Notes: generated by a model from the letters alone, not told the origin. DNA of 28,102 nt from DASZYF01 sp035545535 (GCA_035545535.1 DASZYF010000139.1:1-28102); one strand, 5' to 3'; shown: positions 1-9,150, counted from the stretch's first letter. Translations and numbers: made by a program.

Positions 1-1
1 G

Positions 2-916
2 CTCGCGGCCGGTGACGACGCGCAGCGCGCGCGGTTCGTCGGCGCCGTCGCGGGCGGCACGACGGGAACGCTCGCGCTCGCCGATGCGCGCGGCGTGTGG
101 AACCCGAACGTCCCGCCGGTGTCGGCCGAGCGCGCGGGTGAGGGCTGGCGGCTGCGCGGCACCACGCACTACGTCGTCGACGGTGACCGGATCGACGAGA
201 TCGCAGTGCTCGCCTCGACGCTCGACGGCCCGCAGGCCTTCATCGTCCCCGCCGCCGACACCCGAGCCGAGCGGTCACCGTCGTTCGACCTGTTCGAGCA
301 CGTCGCCGACGTGACGTTCGACGGTGTCACCGTCACCGACGACCGCCGCCTGACGGGTGACGCGGTCGCGGCATTCACCCGTGCCCTCGAGGACGCCGCC
401 GCCGGGCTGTCGATGGTGATGGTCGGCGCGTGCCAGCGCGCGCTCGACATCGTCGTCGACTATGCGAAGCGCCGCGAGCAGTTCGGCGTGCCCATCGGGT
501 CGTTCCAGGCCGTGAAGCACAAGGCGGTCGACGTGCACGTCGCGATCGAACGCGCCCGGGCGCTCGCGTACTTCGCCGCGCTGACGGCGGCCGAGGGCGA
601 CCCCCGTCGATCGATCGCGGTGTCGATGGCGAAGGCGGCCGCGGGCGACATGCAGAACGTCGCGTTCCGCCACTGCATCCAGCTGTTCGGTGGGCTCGGC
701 TTCACGTGGGAGAACGACGTGCACCTGTTCCTGCGGCGCGCGAAGGCCGGCGAGCTGCTGTTCGGCGGCGCCCGCGAGCACCGCGTCCGCGTCGGTCGTG
801 AGCTGCTGACGGGCGATGAACGACCCGGAGCGGTGGTGCACGCGGCCGAAGGTTGCGGCACGCTCCTCCCGCCGCAACCGGAGGCCCCGAAGGGCGGCGG
901 GCAGCAGTGCGACTGA
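2..916 (+). CDS. Acyl-CoA dehydrogenase, C-terminal part (5' end outside window)
   Basis: The frame is open from the first bases, so the gene starts upstream of the window; about 304 residues are visible. The visible part covers the middle beta domain and the C-terminal helical bundle of an acyl-CoA dehydrogenase: a YAKRREQFGVPIGSFQAVKH block and an IQLFGGLGFTWENDVHLFLRRAK block are typical of the FAD-contacting C-terminal domain of actinobacterial FadE proteins. The helix that carries the catalytic Glu in isovaleryl-CoA-type enzymes reads AAAGLSMVMVG here and shows no obvious Glu, and the usual EGTSEIQR end is replaced by FGGAREHR. It overlaps the next acyl-CoA dehydrogenase gene by 10 bases. 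In actinobacteria such adjacent FadE pairs often form alpha2-beta2 enzymes, so this may be the non-catalytic subunit (inference). Family certain; substrate unknown. Confidence 0.9.
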   Translation, partial: LAAGDDAQRARFVGAVAGGTTGTLALADARGVWNPNVPPVSAERAGEGWRLRGTTHYVVDGDRIDEIAVLASTLDGPQAFIVPAADTRAERSPSFDLFEHVADVTFDGVTVTDDRRLTGDAVAAFTRALEDAAAGLSMVMVGACQRALDIVVDYAKRREQFGVPIGSFQAVKHKAVDVHVAIERARALAYFAALTAAEGDPRRSIAVSMAKAAAGDMQNVAFRHCIQLFGGLGFTWENDVHLFLRRAKAGELLFGGAREHRVRVGRELLTGDERPGAVVHAAEGCGTLLPPQPEAPKGGGQQCD

Positions 917-2109
917 CCTTCGATGCCGACGTCGAGGCCTACCGCGCGGAGCTGTGCGCCTGGCTCGACGCCAACGCACCCACTGCCGAGGAGGCCACGG
1001 AGAGGCCGACCTCCACCGCGGACGTACCAGCGTGGGCGCGCGCGTGGCAGCGCAAGATGTTCGACGCGGGCTGGCTCGTCCCCGGCAACCCGCCGGAGTA
1101 CGGCGGCCGCAACGCATCGCTCGTCGAGCAGTTCGTGCACCGCGAAGAGCTCGACCGTCGCAACATCGCCATCAGCCACAACCCGCAGGGCCTCGGCATC
1201 ATCGCGCCGTCGCTCTTGGCGTTCGGCACCGAGGAGCAGAAGCAGAGGTGGGCCCGGCCCATCCTGCGCGCCGAGATCACCGCGGCGCTCGGCATGAGCG
1301 AGCCGGGTGCCGGCTCGGACCTCGCCGGGCTGCGCACCCGCGCCGAGCTCAAGGGCGATCACTTCGTCATCAACGGGCAGAAGGTGTGGACCTCGGGCGC
1401 GCACCACGCGGACGTCATCCTCGCGTTCGTGCGCACCGACCCGGACGCGCCCAAGCACAAGGGCATCAGCTGCATCGTCGTGCCGACCGACACGCCCGGC
1501 GTCACGCGGCGGCCGTTCGCGTCGTTCGTCAGCCGCGACGACGTCGACTTCAACGAGGTGTACTTCGACGACGCGGTGGTCCCCGCCGAGAACCTCGTCG
1601 GTGAGCTGCACCAGGGGTGGAAGGTCGCCAACGGGTCGCTCGGCCACGAGCGGTCGATGCTCTGGCTCGACTTCTTCGGCAACCTGTTGCGCTTCCTCGA
1701 GTCGTTCCGCGACGCCGTCGGCAGCGAGCGCAACGCCGCGTCGGCCGACGACGCCCTGGTGCTCGACGCCTACGGCAACGCGGCGATCGACACGATGGCG
1801 CTCAAGCTGCTCGGCATGCGGGCGATCGCCCGCGCGCGCCGCGGCGTGTTCGCGGGCGATGAGTCGCTGCTGAAGCTGCTGGGCTCGGAGGGCATGCAAC
1901 GGGCCAACGGTGACGCGGTGGAGCTGCTCGGCCCCACGGCGCTCGACGACGTCACCCCCGCGATCACCGGCCACCACCTGCAGCTCGAGGGCTACGAGGG
2001 CAGCTGGATGGACCGCTTCCAGCGCAGCTTCGCCGCCACCATCGCCGGCGGCACCTCGGAGATCCAGCGCAACATCCTCGCCGAACGGGTGCTCGGCCTC
2101 CCCCGCTGA
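907..2109 (+). CDS. Acyl-CoA dehydrogenase (likely catalytic subunit of a pair)
   Basis: A full-length, 400-residue FAD-dependent acyl-CoA dehydrogenase that would introduce an alpha-beta double bond into an acyl-CoA. The N-terminal helical domain is followed by the flavin-binding block ITAALGMSEPGAGSDLAGL and the QKVWTSGA segment, and the C-terminus carries the GGTSEIQRNILAERVLGLPR end typical of FadE proteins. The Glu just before GTS that acts as base in medium-chain enzymes is Gly here, but LGHERSM contains a Glu at the position used by isovaleryl-CoA-type enzymes. GTG 907 is chosen because VRLTFDADVEAYRAEL begins the conserved domain; the upstream ATG at 853 would add unrelated residues inside the previous gene. 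Overlap with the upstream gene suggests coupled translation and one heteromeric enzyme. Confidence 0.92.
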   Translation: MRLTFDADVEAYRAELCAWLDANAPTAEEATERPTSTADVPAWARAWQRKMFDAGWLVPGNPPEYGGRNASLVEQFVHREELDRRNIAISHNPQGLGIIAPSLLAFGTEEQKQRWARPILRAEITAALGMSEPGAGSDLAGLRTRAELKGDHFVINGQKVWTSGAHHADVILAFVRTDPDAPKHKGISCIVVPTDTPGVTRRPFASFVSRDDVDFNEVYFDDAVVPAENLVGELHQGWKVANGSLGHERSMLWLDFFGNLLRFLESFRDAVGSERNAASADDALVLDAYGNAAIDTMALKLLGMRAIARARRGVFAGDESLLKLLGSEGMQRANGDAVELLGPTALDDVTPAITGHHLQLEGYEGSWMDRFQRSFAATIAGGTSEIQRNILAERVLGLPR

Positions 2110-2116
2110 CCACCCC

Positions 2117-2179
2117 GGTCGACATCGGCTTCGTGCCCGGTTTCGCCGCCCCGGACCTGCCACAAAGCCGATCTCGGCA
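2117..2179. repeat. 63-base imperfect inverted repeat, copy A, at convergent gene ends
   Basis: Arms of 21 bases (2117-2137 and 2159-2179) flank a 21-base loop; 16 of 21 arm positions pair, including the core ATCGGCTT.GTG opposite CACAAAGCCGAT. It fills the gap between the end of the acyl-CoA dehydrogenase gene and the end of the second adaptor gene, so both transcripts run into it. A second copy with the same arm and loop lengths lies at 24194-24256, also between convergent genes. It could be a bidirectional terminator or a REP-like interspersed element. No T-run follows either arm. Confidence 0.6.
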
Positions 2180-2182
2180 AGG

Positions 2183-3946
2183 TCAGCCGCCGCGGCGGGT
2201 GGTGAAGCCTCCGCCCCCGTTGCCACCGAAGTTGAAGTTGCGGAACTGCGGGCCGCCCGAGGTGCTGCGCTGCAGCGACGACAGGGACGTCGAGCTCGTC
2301 GGAACCGCTTCCGAGAGGTCGGCGAGCACCACCGGCTGGCCCAGCGTGAGCCCGGACGTCACCTGCGTGACGAGGGCACCGACGGCACCGGTCTGCACGC
2401 GGACGCGCTTCTCGGTCGTCCCGTCGAGCACGAAGACGACGCCGTCGTGCAACGCCGAGTTCGGGACGACGAGCGCGTCCTTCACCGACGCGAGCACGAC
2501 CGAGACCTGCGCCTGCGAGCCGCCGACGAAGCCGGCGCCCGGATCGTCGACGTGGATGGTCACCGGATAGGTGGTGGTCGTCGAGCTCGAGCTCGAGCTC
2601 GGCAGCAGGCCGATCGCGCTGACCGAACCCACCACCGGCGCCGACGCGCCGTCCGGCGTCACTTGCGCGACCTGCCCGACCTTCACCGACCTGATCGAGG
2701 ACGACGAGACGTTGACGGTGACGTCGGCGGCGCCCTTGGTGGTGATCGAGACGGCCTGACCGGCGCTCGCCTTGGCGCCGGCGGTGAAGGGCTGCGCGGA
2801 GACGGTGCCGCTCACCGGGGCCGTCAAGCTCGCCGCGGCGAGCGCGGCGTTCGCCTCGTCGAGCGCCACCTGATCGGCCTGCACCGCGGCCTCATCGGTG
2901 GTGATGCGGCTGGCGCTGCTCTGGTTGCTCTGCCCGCCGAAGCTGCTGCTCTGGTTGCCGTTCGCCGAGGAGGAGCTCCGGCCGCTCGACGATGAGCTCG
3001 AGGATGAGCTCGAGGATGAGCTCGGGGTGGACGCCCGCGTCGACGTGATGCCGTGCCCGGCCGACGGCACCGCGCTGCTCGCGGTGCTGGTGACGGTGCT
3101 CGCCGCCTTCGTGAGCGCGTCGGCGAGCTGGGTCTGCAGCTGCTGGGCCTGGTGCAGCGCGTCGAGCGCGGCCTGCATCCGGTCGGCGCACGAGCCGCCC
3201 GTCGCCGTCGGGGACGACGACGGCGGGCCGGGCGGGCCGGCCGCAGGGACGGCGTCGGCCGACGCCGCTGCATCGGACGACGCCGACGGCGAGGGGCTCG
3301 TTGACGCCGAGGGGCTCGCCGACGGCGCAGCTGGACCGGTCGAGCTGCACGCGGTCGAGGCCGAGCCGAGCATCTGGTCGGCCTTGTTCAGCGCGTCGGT
3401 CACCGCCGCCGCCAGGGACGCGGTGCTCGATGTCGTGCTCCCGCCCGGGCGGCCCGACGGTCGCGCGGACGACGAAGGGCGGGCGGAGGAGCTCGGTGCG
3501 GCGGTGGGCCGTGCCGCCACGCTGCTCGACGGGCTGGCGGTCGGCTGCGCGGCGCTCGAGCTGTCGGCGGAGGACGCAGCGGCGCTCTGGTCGTCCTCGA
3601 GCGTGGCCTCGGCCTTGGTCAGGGCGGCGGTCGCGGTGGTGACCGCGTCCTGCAGCGGACGCGGGTCGAGGGTGACGAGGGTCTGCCCCACCTTCACGGT
3701 GTCGCCCACCGATACGAGCACCTTCGCGACCGTGCCGGTCGCCTTGAGGCGCGCCTTGGTGACGCCGTCGAGGGTGATGGATCCCGTGAGGTCGAGCGTC
3801 TGCTCGACGTCGGCCTTCGTCACCGGGGCGGTGCGGAAGCTGGACGAGCTGGTGCCCGTGGTCGCCCACGCCGCGGCCGACCCGCCGCCGGCGAGCACCA
3901 CGGCGACGGGGATGACGACGCGTGGTCGTCGCCAGCGGCTAGCCAT
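2183..3946 (-). CDS. Efflux ABC periplasmic-adaptor-like protein (HlyD/MacA family), second adaptor of the operon
   Basis: A 587-residue adaptor (membrane fusion protein) with one N-terminal membrane anchor (about residues 9-28). A biotinyl-lipoyl half-motif (GTVAKVLVSVGDTVKVGQTL, near 71-90) and its partner (LTAPVSGTVSAQPFTAGAKASAGQ) enclose a hairpin region, followed by beta-barrel and membrane-proximal domains (ALVVPNSALHDGVVFVLDG). Unusually, the hairpin is swollen by some 200 residues of Ser/Pro/Ala-rich low complexity containing two Cys, with a run of 13 Ser. The C-terminus is Gly/Phe/Arg-rich (FNFGGNGGGG). ATG 3946 is chosen: it overlaps the stop of the upstream lipoprotein gene by 8 bases and directly precedes MASRWRRPR and the anchor; a start at 3982 would add residues inside that gene. 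It is last in the exporter operon and probably links the permease to the cell envelope. Confidence 0.85.
   Translation of the reverse strand: MASRWRRPRVVIPVAVVLAGGGSAAAWATTGTSSSSFRTAPVTKADVEQTLDLTGSITLDGVTKARLKATGTVAKVLVSVGDTVKVGQTLVTLDPRPLQDAVTTATAALTKAEATLEDDQSAAASSADSSSAAQPTASPSSSVAARPTAAPSSSARPSSSARPSGRPGGSTTSSTASLAAAVTDALNKADQMLGSASTACSSTGPAAPSASPSASTSPSPSASSDAAASADAVPAAGPPGPPSSSPTATGGSCADRMQAALDALHQAQQLQTQLADALTKAASTVTSTASSAVPSAGHGITSTRASTPSSSSSSSSSSSSSGRSSSSANGNQSSSFGGQSNQSSASRITTDEAAVQADQVALDEANAALAAASLTAPVSGTVSAQPFTAGAKASAGQAVSITTKGAADVTVNVSSSSIRSVKVGQVAQVTPDGASAPVVGSVSAIGLLPSSSSSSTTTTYPVTIHVDDPGAGFVGGSQAQVSVVLASVKDALVVPNSALHDGVVFVLDGTTEKRVRVQTGAVGALVTQVTSGLTLGQPVVLADLSEAVPTSSTSLSSLQRSTSGGPQFRNFNFGGNGGGGFTTRRGG
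2583..2600. repeat. Three tandem GAGCTC hexamers inside the adaptor gene
   Basis: Three perfect 6-base units, each palindromic, encode Ser-Ser pairs in a Ser/Thr-rich loop of the adaptor. A coding microsatellite in frame. Confidence 0.7.
2988..3023. repeat. Three tandem 12-base units encoding a poly-Ser run
   Basis: Units GA(C/G)GATGAGCTC at 2988-2999, 3000-3011 and 3012-3023; the last two are identical and the first differs by one base. On the minus strand each unit encodes four Ser, giving the long Ser run in the adaptor's linker. Unit length is a multiple of three, so expansion or loss would change linker length without a frameshift. Confidence 0.85.
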
Positions 3947-4883
3947 TCGAGCCACCGCCCGCCGGCGCACCGCCGGGGCCACCGAAGCCGCCGCCGCCGA
4001 ACCCGGTGTCGCAGCTGCCGTTGGTCGCCGGCGTGATGGCGATGCTCGTCGCGGTGACCGTGCCGGTGGACGAGTCAGCGGCGCCGCGGGCCCGCACGCA
4101 GGTGCCGACCTTCAGCGCGGCGGCGGTCGCCTTGACGTCCTCGGTGTACGTGGTCGTCGACGACGTCACGACGGTGACCGGCGTGGTGCTCACCGCGGTC
4201 GGTGCCGCTGTCGGCACCGCGGTCGGTGCGGTCGATCCGTTCGCCCGGAAGCGCGGCGTGATGCTCGCGACGGTGAAGCCGGTGGCGCTGACCGCGGTCA
4301 CCTTGCCCGTGGCGCCGAAGCCACCGAACCGCCGGCCCCCGGGGGCGCCCGACGGGAACGCGCCGCCGCCGAAGCGGCGCGACGGGAACGCGCCCGACGG
4401 GAAGGCGCCGCCCCGGAACGTGCCGCCGTTGCCGCCCCCGAACCCGCAGGTGCCGTCGGAGCCCGGCGCGGTGATGGTCACCGCTGCGGCGTCGATCGGG
4501 CCGTTCGTGTCCGTGGAGGGCGCGGTGGTTGCCGTGGAGCCGGTGTCGACCGGGCGGACGGTGACGCACACACCGACCTTCACGTCGGCCGCCGTCGCAG
4601 CCTGCTGCGTCGTGAAGGTCGTCGTACCCGTGTAGGTGACCGCGGTCTGCGACGAGGTGCTCTGCACCTGCAAGGTCTTGCCGTCGATCTCGGCGAGCAG
4701 GCCGCTGGCCCCGCCGCCGCGCCCGCCGAACCCGTCTGTCGCGCCACCGCCGGCCGTGCCGGTCGTGCTGTTGCCGGTCGTCGTGCTCCCACCGGTGGAC
4801 GCGGTGTTGTTCGCCTTGGAGCCGTTGCCGCAACCGGCCGCGGCGATCAGCGCGACAGCCGCGACGGTCAGGGTCTTCTTCAT
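3939..4883 (-). CDS. Putative lipoprotein with two DUF5666-like domains and Gly/Phe-rich segments
   Basis: 314 residues. The N-terminus (MKKTLTVAAVALIAAAGC) is a short signal peptide ending in a Cys at 18, a slightly divergent lipobox (A-A-G-C). Two similar small beta-domains follow, at about 59-138 and 191-286; both run G-x-v-x-x-i-d/s-g-x-t-l/f-x-V, then a T-T-T-x-T stretch, then V-G-(V/T)-C-V, and resemble DUF5666. Each copy is closed by a second Cys and a GFGGG tail (Cys 106/146 and Cys 262/291), which suggests one disulfide per module. Between them lies a repetitive stretch with three GAFPSG-like units, encoded by near-identical DNA at 4351, 4381 and 4395. The ATG is preceded by a good GGAG site. 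The gene sits between the permease and the second adaptor, so it is probably an accessory envelope part of this exporter. Function unknown. Confidence 0.75.
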   Translation of the reverse strand: MKKTLTVAAVALIAAAGCGNGSKANNTASTGGSTTTGNSTTGTAGGGATDGFGGRGGGASGLLAEIDGKTLQVQSTSSQTAVTYTGTTTFTTQQAATAADVKVGVCVTVRPVDTGSTATTAPSTDTNGPIDAAAVTITAPGSDGTCGFGGGNGGTFRGGAFPSGAFPSRRFGGGAFPSGAPGGRRFGGFGATGKVTAVSATGFTVASITPRFRANGSTAPTAVPTAAPTAVSTTPVTVVTSSTTTYTEDVKATAAALKVGTCVRARGAADSSTGTVTATSIAITPATNGSCDTGFGGGGFGGPGGAPAGGGSNG

Positions 4884-4920
4884 GTGTTGCTCCAGGTCGG
4901 GGTGAGGGGTGGGTGGGAGG

Positions 4921-6152
4921 TCATTCGTTGCGCAGCGCGTCGATGGGTGCGAGCCGGGCCGCCCGGCCGGCGGGGTAGACCCCGGCGACGATGCCGATGC
5001 CGAGCGCGACGACGACCGCGCCGGCCGCGGCGAGCGGCGAGATGGTGACGGGCTGGTTGAGGAAGTGCGGAAGGACGGAGGCGCCGATGACGGCGAGCCC
5101 GAGACCGAGCAACCCGCCGGTCGCGCCGAGCGTGCTCGCCTCGACGAGGAACTGCCGACGCACGGCGGACGGCTTGGCACCGAGCGCCTTGCGCAGGCCG
5201 ATCTCCCGCACCCGCTCGGTGACGCTGACGAGCATGATGTTCATGACGCCGATGCCGCCGACGAGCAGGCTGATGCCGGCGATGCCCGCGAGCAGGATCG
5301 TCAAGGTGTGATCGGTGGCCGTCTCGGTCTTGATGAGCGACTGCTGGCTGGTGATGGTGAAGTCCGCGCTCGTCGGGGCGACGCCGTGCCGCGTGAGGAG
5401 CAGCGCGTCGGCCTCCTGGTAGGCCGCCGAGAGCACGCCGGAGGACTTCGCCTGGATGTAGATGGCGGAGACCGAGGTGCGCGCGGTGCTGCCGGAGATG
5501 CGCACGGTGAACGTGGACTCGGGGACGATCGCGGTGTCGTCCTCGGAGCTGGTGGCGCTCGAGCTGCTGCCGACCGCGTTCAGCACGCCGATGACCGTGA
5601 ACGTCGAGCCGTTGATGGTGACGGTCTGCCCGACGGGGTTGCGGAAGGAGAACAGCTCGGTCGCGGTGTCGGAGCCGAGCACCACCACCGGACGGGCGGC
5701 CGCGAGGTCGCTCGCGTCGATGAAGCGCCCCGAGGTGAGGGTGCGACCGCGGACCGAGAGCCACGTCGGTGAGGTGCCGACGACGCTCGTCGTCCAGTTG
5801 GTGCTGCTCGCCGTGACCGACTCGCTCGAGGTCGACGTGGCGGCGACGTCCTGGATGTCCGGCGCGACGGTGTCGTCGGCCAGCGCGGCGGCGTCCGCGG
5901 CCGTCAGCGTCGACGCGCTGCCGAGGCCGCCGCGGATGCCGGTGCTGCTGGTCGTGGAGCCCGGCGAGACGATGAGCAGGTTGCTGCCCAGCGCGTTGAT
6001 CTCGCTGCGCACCTGCTGCTGCGCGCCCTGGCCGAGCCCGACGGTGAGGATGACCGCGGCGATGCCGATGAGGATGCCGAGCATCGTGAGCGCCGAGCGC
6101 AGCCGGTGCGCGCGGATCGCCTCGAGCGCGGTGCGCAGCGTCTCCGCGGCGT

Positions 6153-6156
<4 letters not shown>
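4921..6156 (-). CDS. MacB-type ABC exporter permease
   Basis: 411 residues with the layout of MacB/YknZ-family permeases: one N-terminal membrane helix (about 20-42, after ALEAIRAHRLRSALTMLGI), a large extracytoplasmic MacB_PCD domain (about 45-270), then three C-terminal helices (about 280-308, 332-356, 366-392) in the FtsX-like core, with GGIGVMNIMLVSVTERVREIGLRKALGAK between the first and second. Such permeases work as dimers and do not form a classic channel; they drive an extracytoplasmic motion coupled to ATP hydrolysis. The GTG start at 6156 overlaps the ATPase stop as GTGA, so translation is coupled. The cargo (peptide, antibiotic, lipid) cannot be read from the sequence. Confidence 0.93.
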
Positions 6157-6859
<703 letters not shown>

Positions 6860-6863
<4 letters not shown>

Positions 6864-8077
6864 GGGGCGCCCGCCGCGCCGCCGCCGTTGAAGAACGTGC
6901 CGCCGTTGGGGAAGGTCCCGCCCGGGAAGCTGGCGCCTCCGCCGTTGCCGCCGAAGAAGCCCCCTCCGCCGTTGCGGCCGGTGCCGTTGGTGTTGCGGCG
7001 CACCGTCCCGCCGCCCGGGAAGGTGGTGGTGACCTCGACCTCGTCACCCGCCACGAGTCCCTTGATGATCTGCGTCGACGGGCCGTAGCTGGTGCCGACG
7101 GTCACCGGTGTCGTGACCTTCGAGCTGCCCTTCTTCAGGTAGACGACGGTCTGCCCGTTGACGGTGTGCAGCGCGAGCGTCGGGACGGTGAGGACGTTGT
7201 CCTCCTGCTTCACGATGATCGTCAGGTCGGCGCTGCCGCCGGCGTACAGACCGGTCGGTGTGCCGGTCACCTTGACGACCACCGGGAACGTCGCGCTGCT
7301 GCCCGACGCCGAGCTCGCAACCACGCCGACGGATGAGACGGTCCCGAACACGCGCTGCGTCGCCCCGGTGGGCGTGATCTGCACCTGTTGGCCCTTGACC
7401 AGCTCGGCGAGGTCAGCGCTGCCGACGCTCGCGTCGACGATCCAGTGCTCGGTGGAGATCAGGGTGATGGTGTCCGACGACGAGCTGCTCGAGCTGTTGT
7501 TGGACGACTGGTTCGAGCCGTTCGACGGCCCGCTGCTGCCGGAGCCGACGACGTCACCCTCGGCCATCGAGACCGCCGCGATGGTGCCCGCGAACGGCGC
7601 CCTGATCGTGGCAGCGGCGAGGTTGTCCTGCGCGTTGGTGAGCTGGGTCTGCGCCGACGCGAGCTGCGCGGCGGCCGCGGCCTGCTGCGTGCTGCTGGCG
7701 CTCGCCTCGGCGCTGACCTGCTCCTCCGCGGCGGTGACCGCGGCCTCGGCACTGGTGACCGCGGACGCGAGCGCGGTGGTGCCGACCGTGGCGAGCACGG
7801 CGCCCTTCTTCACCTTCTCCCCGACGCTCGCGTTGACCGCGGTGATGGTGCCGGGGACCGTGAAGCTGAGGTCCTGCTGCTGCGCCGGCTCGATGGTGCC
7901 GGTCGCGGTGACGCTCTGCGTCTGCGTGCCGCTCGTCGCGGCCACCCAGGTGGTCGTGGACGAGCCGGAGCCGCTGCTCCCGCCACGGGTCAGCGCGTAC
8001 GCGGCGCTGCCACCACCCGCGACGAGCACCACGGCGCCCAACGCCACCCACGTCCGGCGACGCTTGATCAACCGCAC
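6860..8077 (-). CDS. Efflux ABC periplasmic-adaptor-like protein (HlyD/MacA family), first adaptor of the operon
   Basis: 405 residues from the chosen GTG at 8077. This start has a strong GGAGAGGAG site six bases away and gives a short basic N-terminus (RLIKRRRTW) before one membrane anchor (about 10-31); an in-frame start at 8167 lacks this. The two lipoyl half-motifs (PGTITAVNASVGEKVKKGAV, 75-94; IRAPFAGTIAAVSMAEGDVV, 158-177) flank an Ala/Gln-rich coiled-coil hairpin (about 105-153). A Ser/Asn-rich loop (180-201), a beta-barrel and a membrane-proximal domain (VLTVPTLALHTVNGQTVVYLKKG) follow. The last 40 or so residues are Gly/Phe/Pro-rich (GGTFPNGGTFFNGGG). First gene of the operon; probably the docking partner of the permease, spanning the space outside the membrane. 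Confidence 0.9.
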
Positions 8078-8126
8078 CGCGGCTCCTCTCCACAGACCAC
8101 TGCCGGTAGTCGCGAGCGTGGTGACC

Positions 8127-8146
8127 GGGGCTGAGGAGAACCTGAA
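8127..8146 (+). promoter_or_regulatory. Candidate response-regulator box between exporter operon and protease gene
   Basis: CTGAG (8131-8135) and CTGAA (8142-8146) form a direct repeat with an 11-base period inside GGGGCTGAGGAGAACC. On the other strand this reads TTCAGG-N5-CTCAG. The 11-base period is typical of OmpR/PhoB-family regulators, and the half-site resembles mycobacterial MprA boxes, whose regulon includes an HtrA-like protease. A related copy in opposite orientation, GGGGCTGAAGCGGAACC, reads on the minus strand at 8219-8235. Function is inferred only. Confidence 0.35.
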
Positions 8147-8218
8147 GATGGCCTGTCCCGATCCCATGAGTGCTCACAGCCGGGGCACAGTGACGGCGGC
8201 CCACAGCGGGATCATGGT

Positions 8219-8235
8219 TCCGCTTCAGCCCCGCC
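8219..8235 (-). promoter_or_regulatory. Second, inverted copy of the candidate operator
   Basis: Reads GGGGCTGAAGCGGAACC on the minus strand, matching the plus-strand copy at 8127-8142 at most positions with one extra base. It lies 28 bases before the protease start, so the two copies face opposite ends of the 185-base divergent control region. No second 11-base-spaced half-site is visible here. Confidence 0.3.
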
Positions 8236-8262
8236 ACATGGACCAGGTTCACCGTCGGTGCC

Positions 8263-9150
8263 ATGGACACGACGCCCGACATCCCCGACGCCCTCACCGC
8301 CCCCGCCGACGCCCTGCAGCCACCGTCGCCGACCAGTCGCCGCTACCGCTTCGGGGTGGTCCTGGCCGGGACGGTGCTCGCCGGGCTCGCCGCCGGTGCG
8401 GGGATCACGGCGGCGGTCGGCGACGACACGTCGAGCGCGGTGACGACCTCGACGGTCGCGGCCTCGACGAACGCCCAGGCCGCGTCATCGACCACGGGCA
8501 CCGTGAAGAGCGCGCTCGCCACCATCGAGCCGTCGGTGGTGCTGATCACCGACACCATCACGTCGAACGTGCGCACCGGCTTCGGCTCCGCCACCCAGCA
8601 GGCGGAGGCGGCCGGCACCGGTATCGTCATCAGCTCCGATGGCGAGATCGTGACGAACGCGCACGTGGTGAACGACGCGAGCAACATCCAGGTCACGTTC
8701 TCCGACGGCACCAAGCACCCGGCGACGCTCGTCGGCATCGACACCGCGAAGGACCTCGCCGTCATCAAGGCGACCGGTGTGACCGACGCCGTGCCCGCGT
8801 CGTTCGCGACGACGGTCAGCGTCGGCGACAGCGTGATCGCGGTGGGCAACGCCGAAGGCTACGGCGGCTCCCCCAGCGTGACCGAAGGCATCATCTCCGC
8901 GACCAACCGCACGCTCGACGGCACCGACAGCTCGGATGCCACGCTGACCGGGCTGCTCCAGACCGATGCCGCGATCAACCCGGGCAACAGCGGTGGGCCG
9001 CTGGTCAACACCGACGGTCAGGTCGTGGGCATCAACACCGCGGTCGCGACGGGCACGTCGAGCGAGCCGGCGCAGGGCATCGGCTTCGCCATCCCGAGCA
9101 GTGCGGTCGTCGCCGAGCTCCCCGCCCTCAAGGCCGGTGCCAACGCCTGA
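8263..9150 (+). CDS. Membrane-anchored trypsin-like serine protease (HtrA/DegP S1C type, no PDZ domain)
   Basis: 295 residues: a short cytoplasmic N-terminus, one membrane helix (about 31-50), a Thr/Ala-rich linker, then a trypsin-like domain. The catalytic triad is visible: His134 in TNAHVVN, Asp164 in AKDLAVIK and Ser243 in NPGNSGGPLVN. The chain ends about 50 residues after the Ser, so the PDZ domain usual in HtrA proteins is absent. It would act outside the membrane on misfolded or regulatory envelope proteins. The gene diverges from the exporter operon and shares its 185-base control region, which hints at joint regulation in an envelope-stress response (inference). Start at ATG 8263 gives the anchor directly; the shine-dalgarno match is weak. 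Confidence 0.92.
   Translation: MDTTPDIPDALTAPADALQPPSPTSRRYRFGVVLAGTVLAGLAAGAGITAAVGDDTSSAVTTSTVAASTNAQAASSTTGTVKSALATIEPSVVLITDTITSNVRTGFGSATQQAEAAGTGIVISSDGEIVTNAHVVNDASNIQVTFSDGTKHPATLVGIDTAKDLAVIKATGVTDAVPASFATTVSVGDSVIAVGNAEGYGGSPSVTEGIISATNRTLDGTDSSDATLTGLLQTDAAINPGNSGGPLVNTDGQVVGINTAVATGTSSEPAQGIGFAIPSSAVVAELPALKAGANA

Noticed and set aside
460..2226. 588-codon open frame on the minus strand, antisense to the acyl-CoA dehydrogenase genes
   Set aside because: A shadow of GC-rich codon bias: composition is Arg/Ala/Glu-rich with no domain, and the plus-strand genes have clear conserved motifs.
2583..2600. GAGCTC repeat as a regulatory palindrome
   Set aside because: It lies inside a coding region, is in frame and is explained by Ser codon repetition.
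2898..5048. 716-codon plus-strand frame over the adaptor and lipoprotein genes
   Set aside because: Antisense shadow; product is low complexity and unlike any family, while the minus-strand genes have signal sequences, overlaps and motifs.
8148..8262. Possible small gene with a GAGGAG site and ATG at 8148
   Set aside because: The frame runs into the protease gene in another phase with shadow-like composition, and the GAGGAG is better explained as part of the repeat at 8127-8146.
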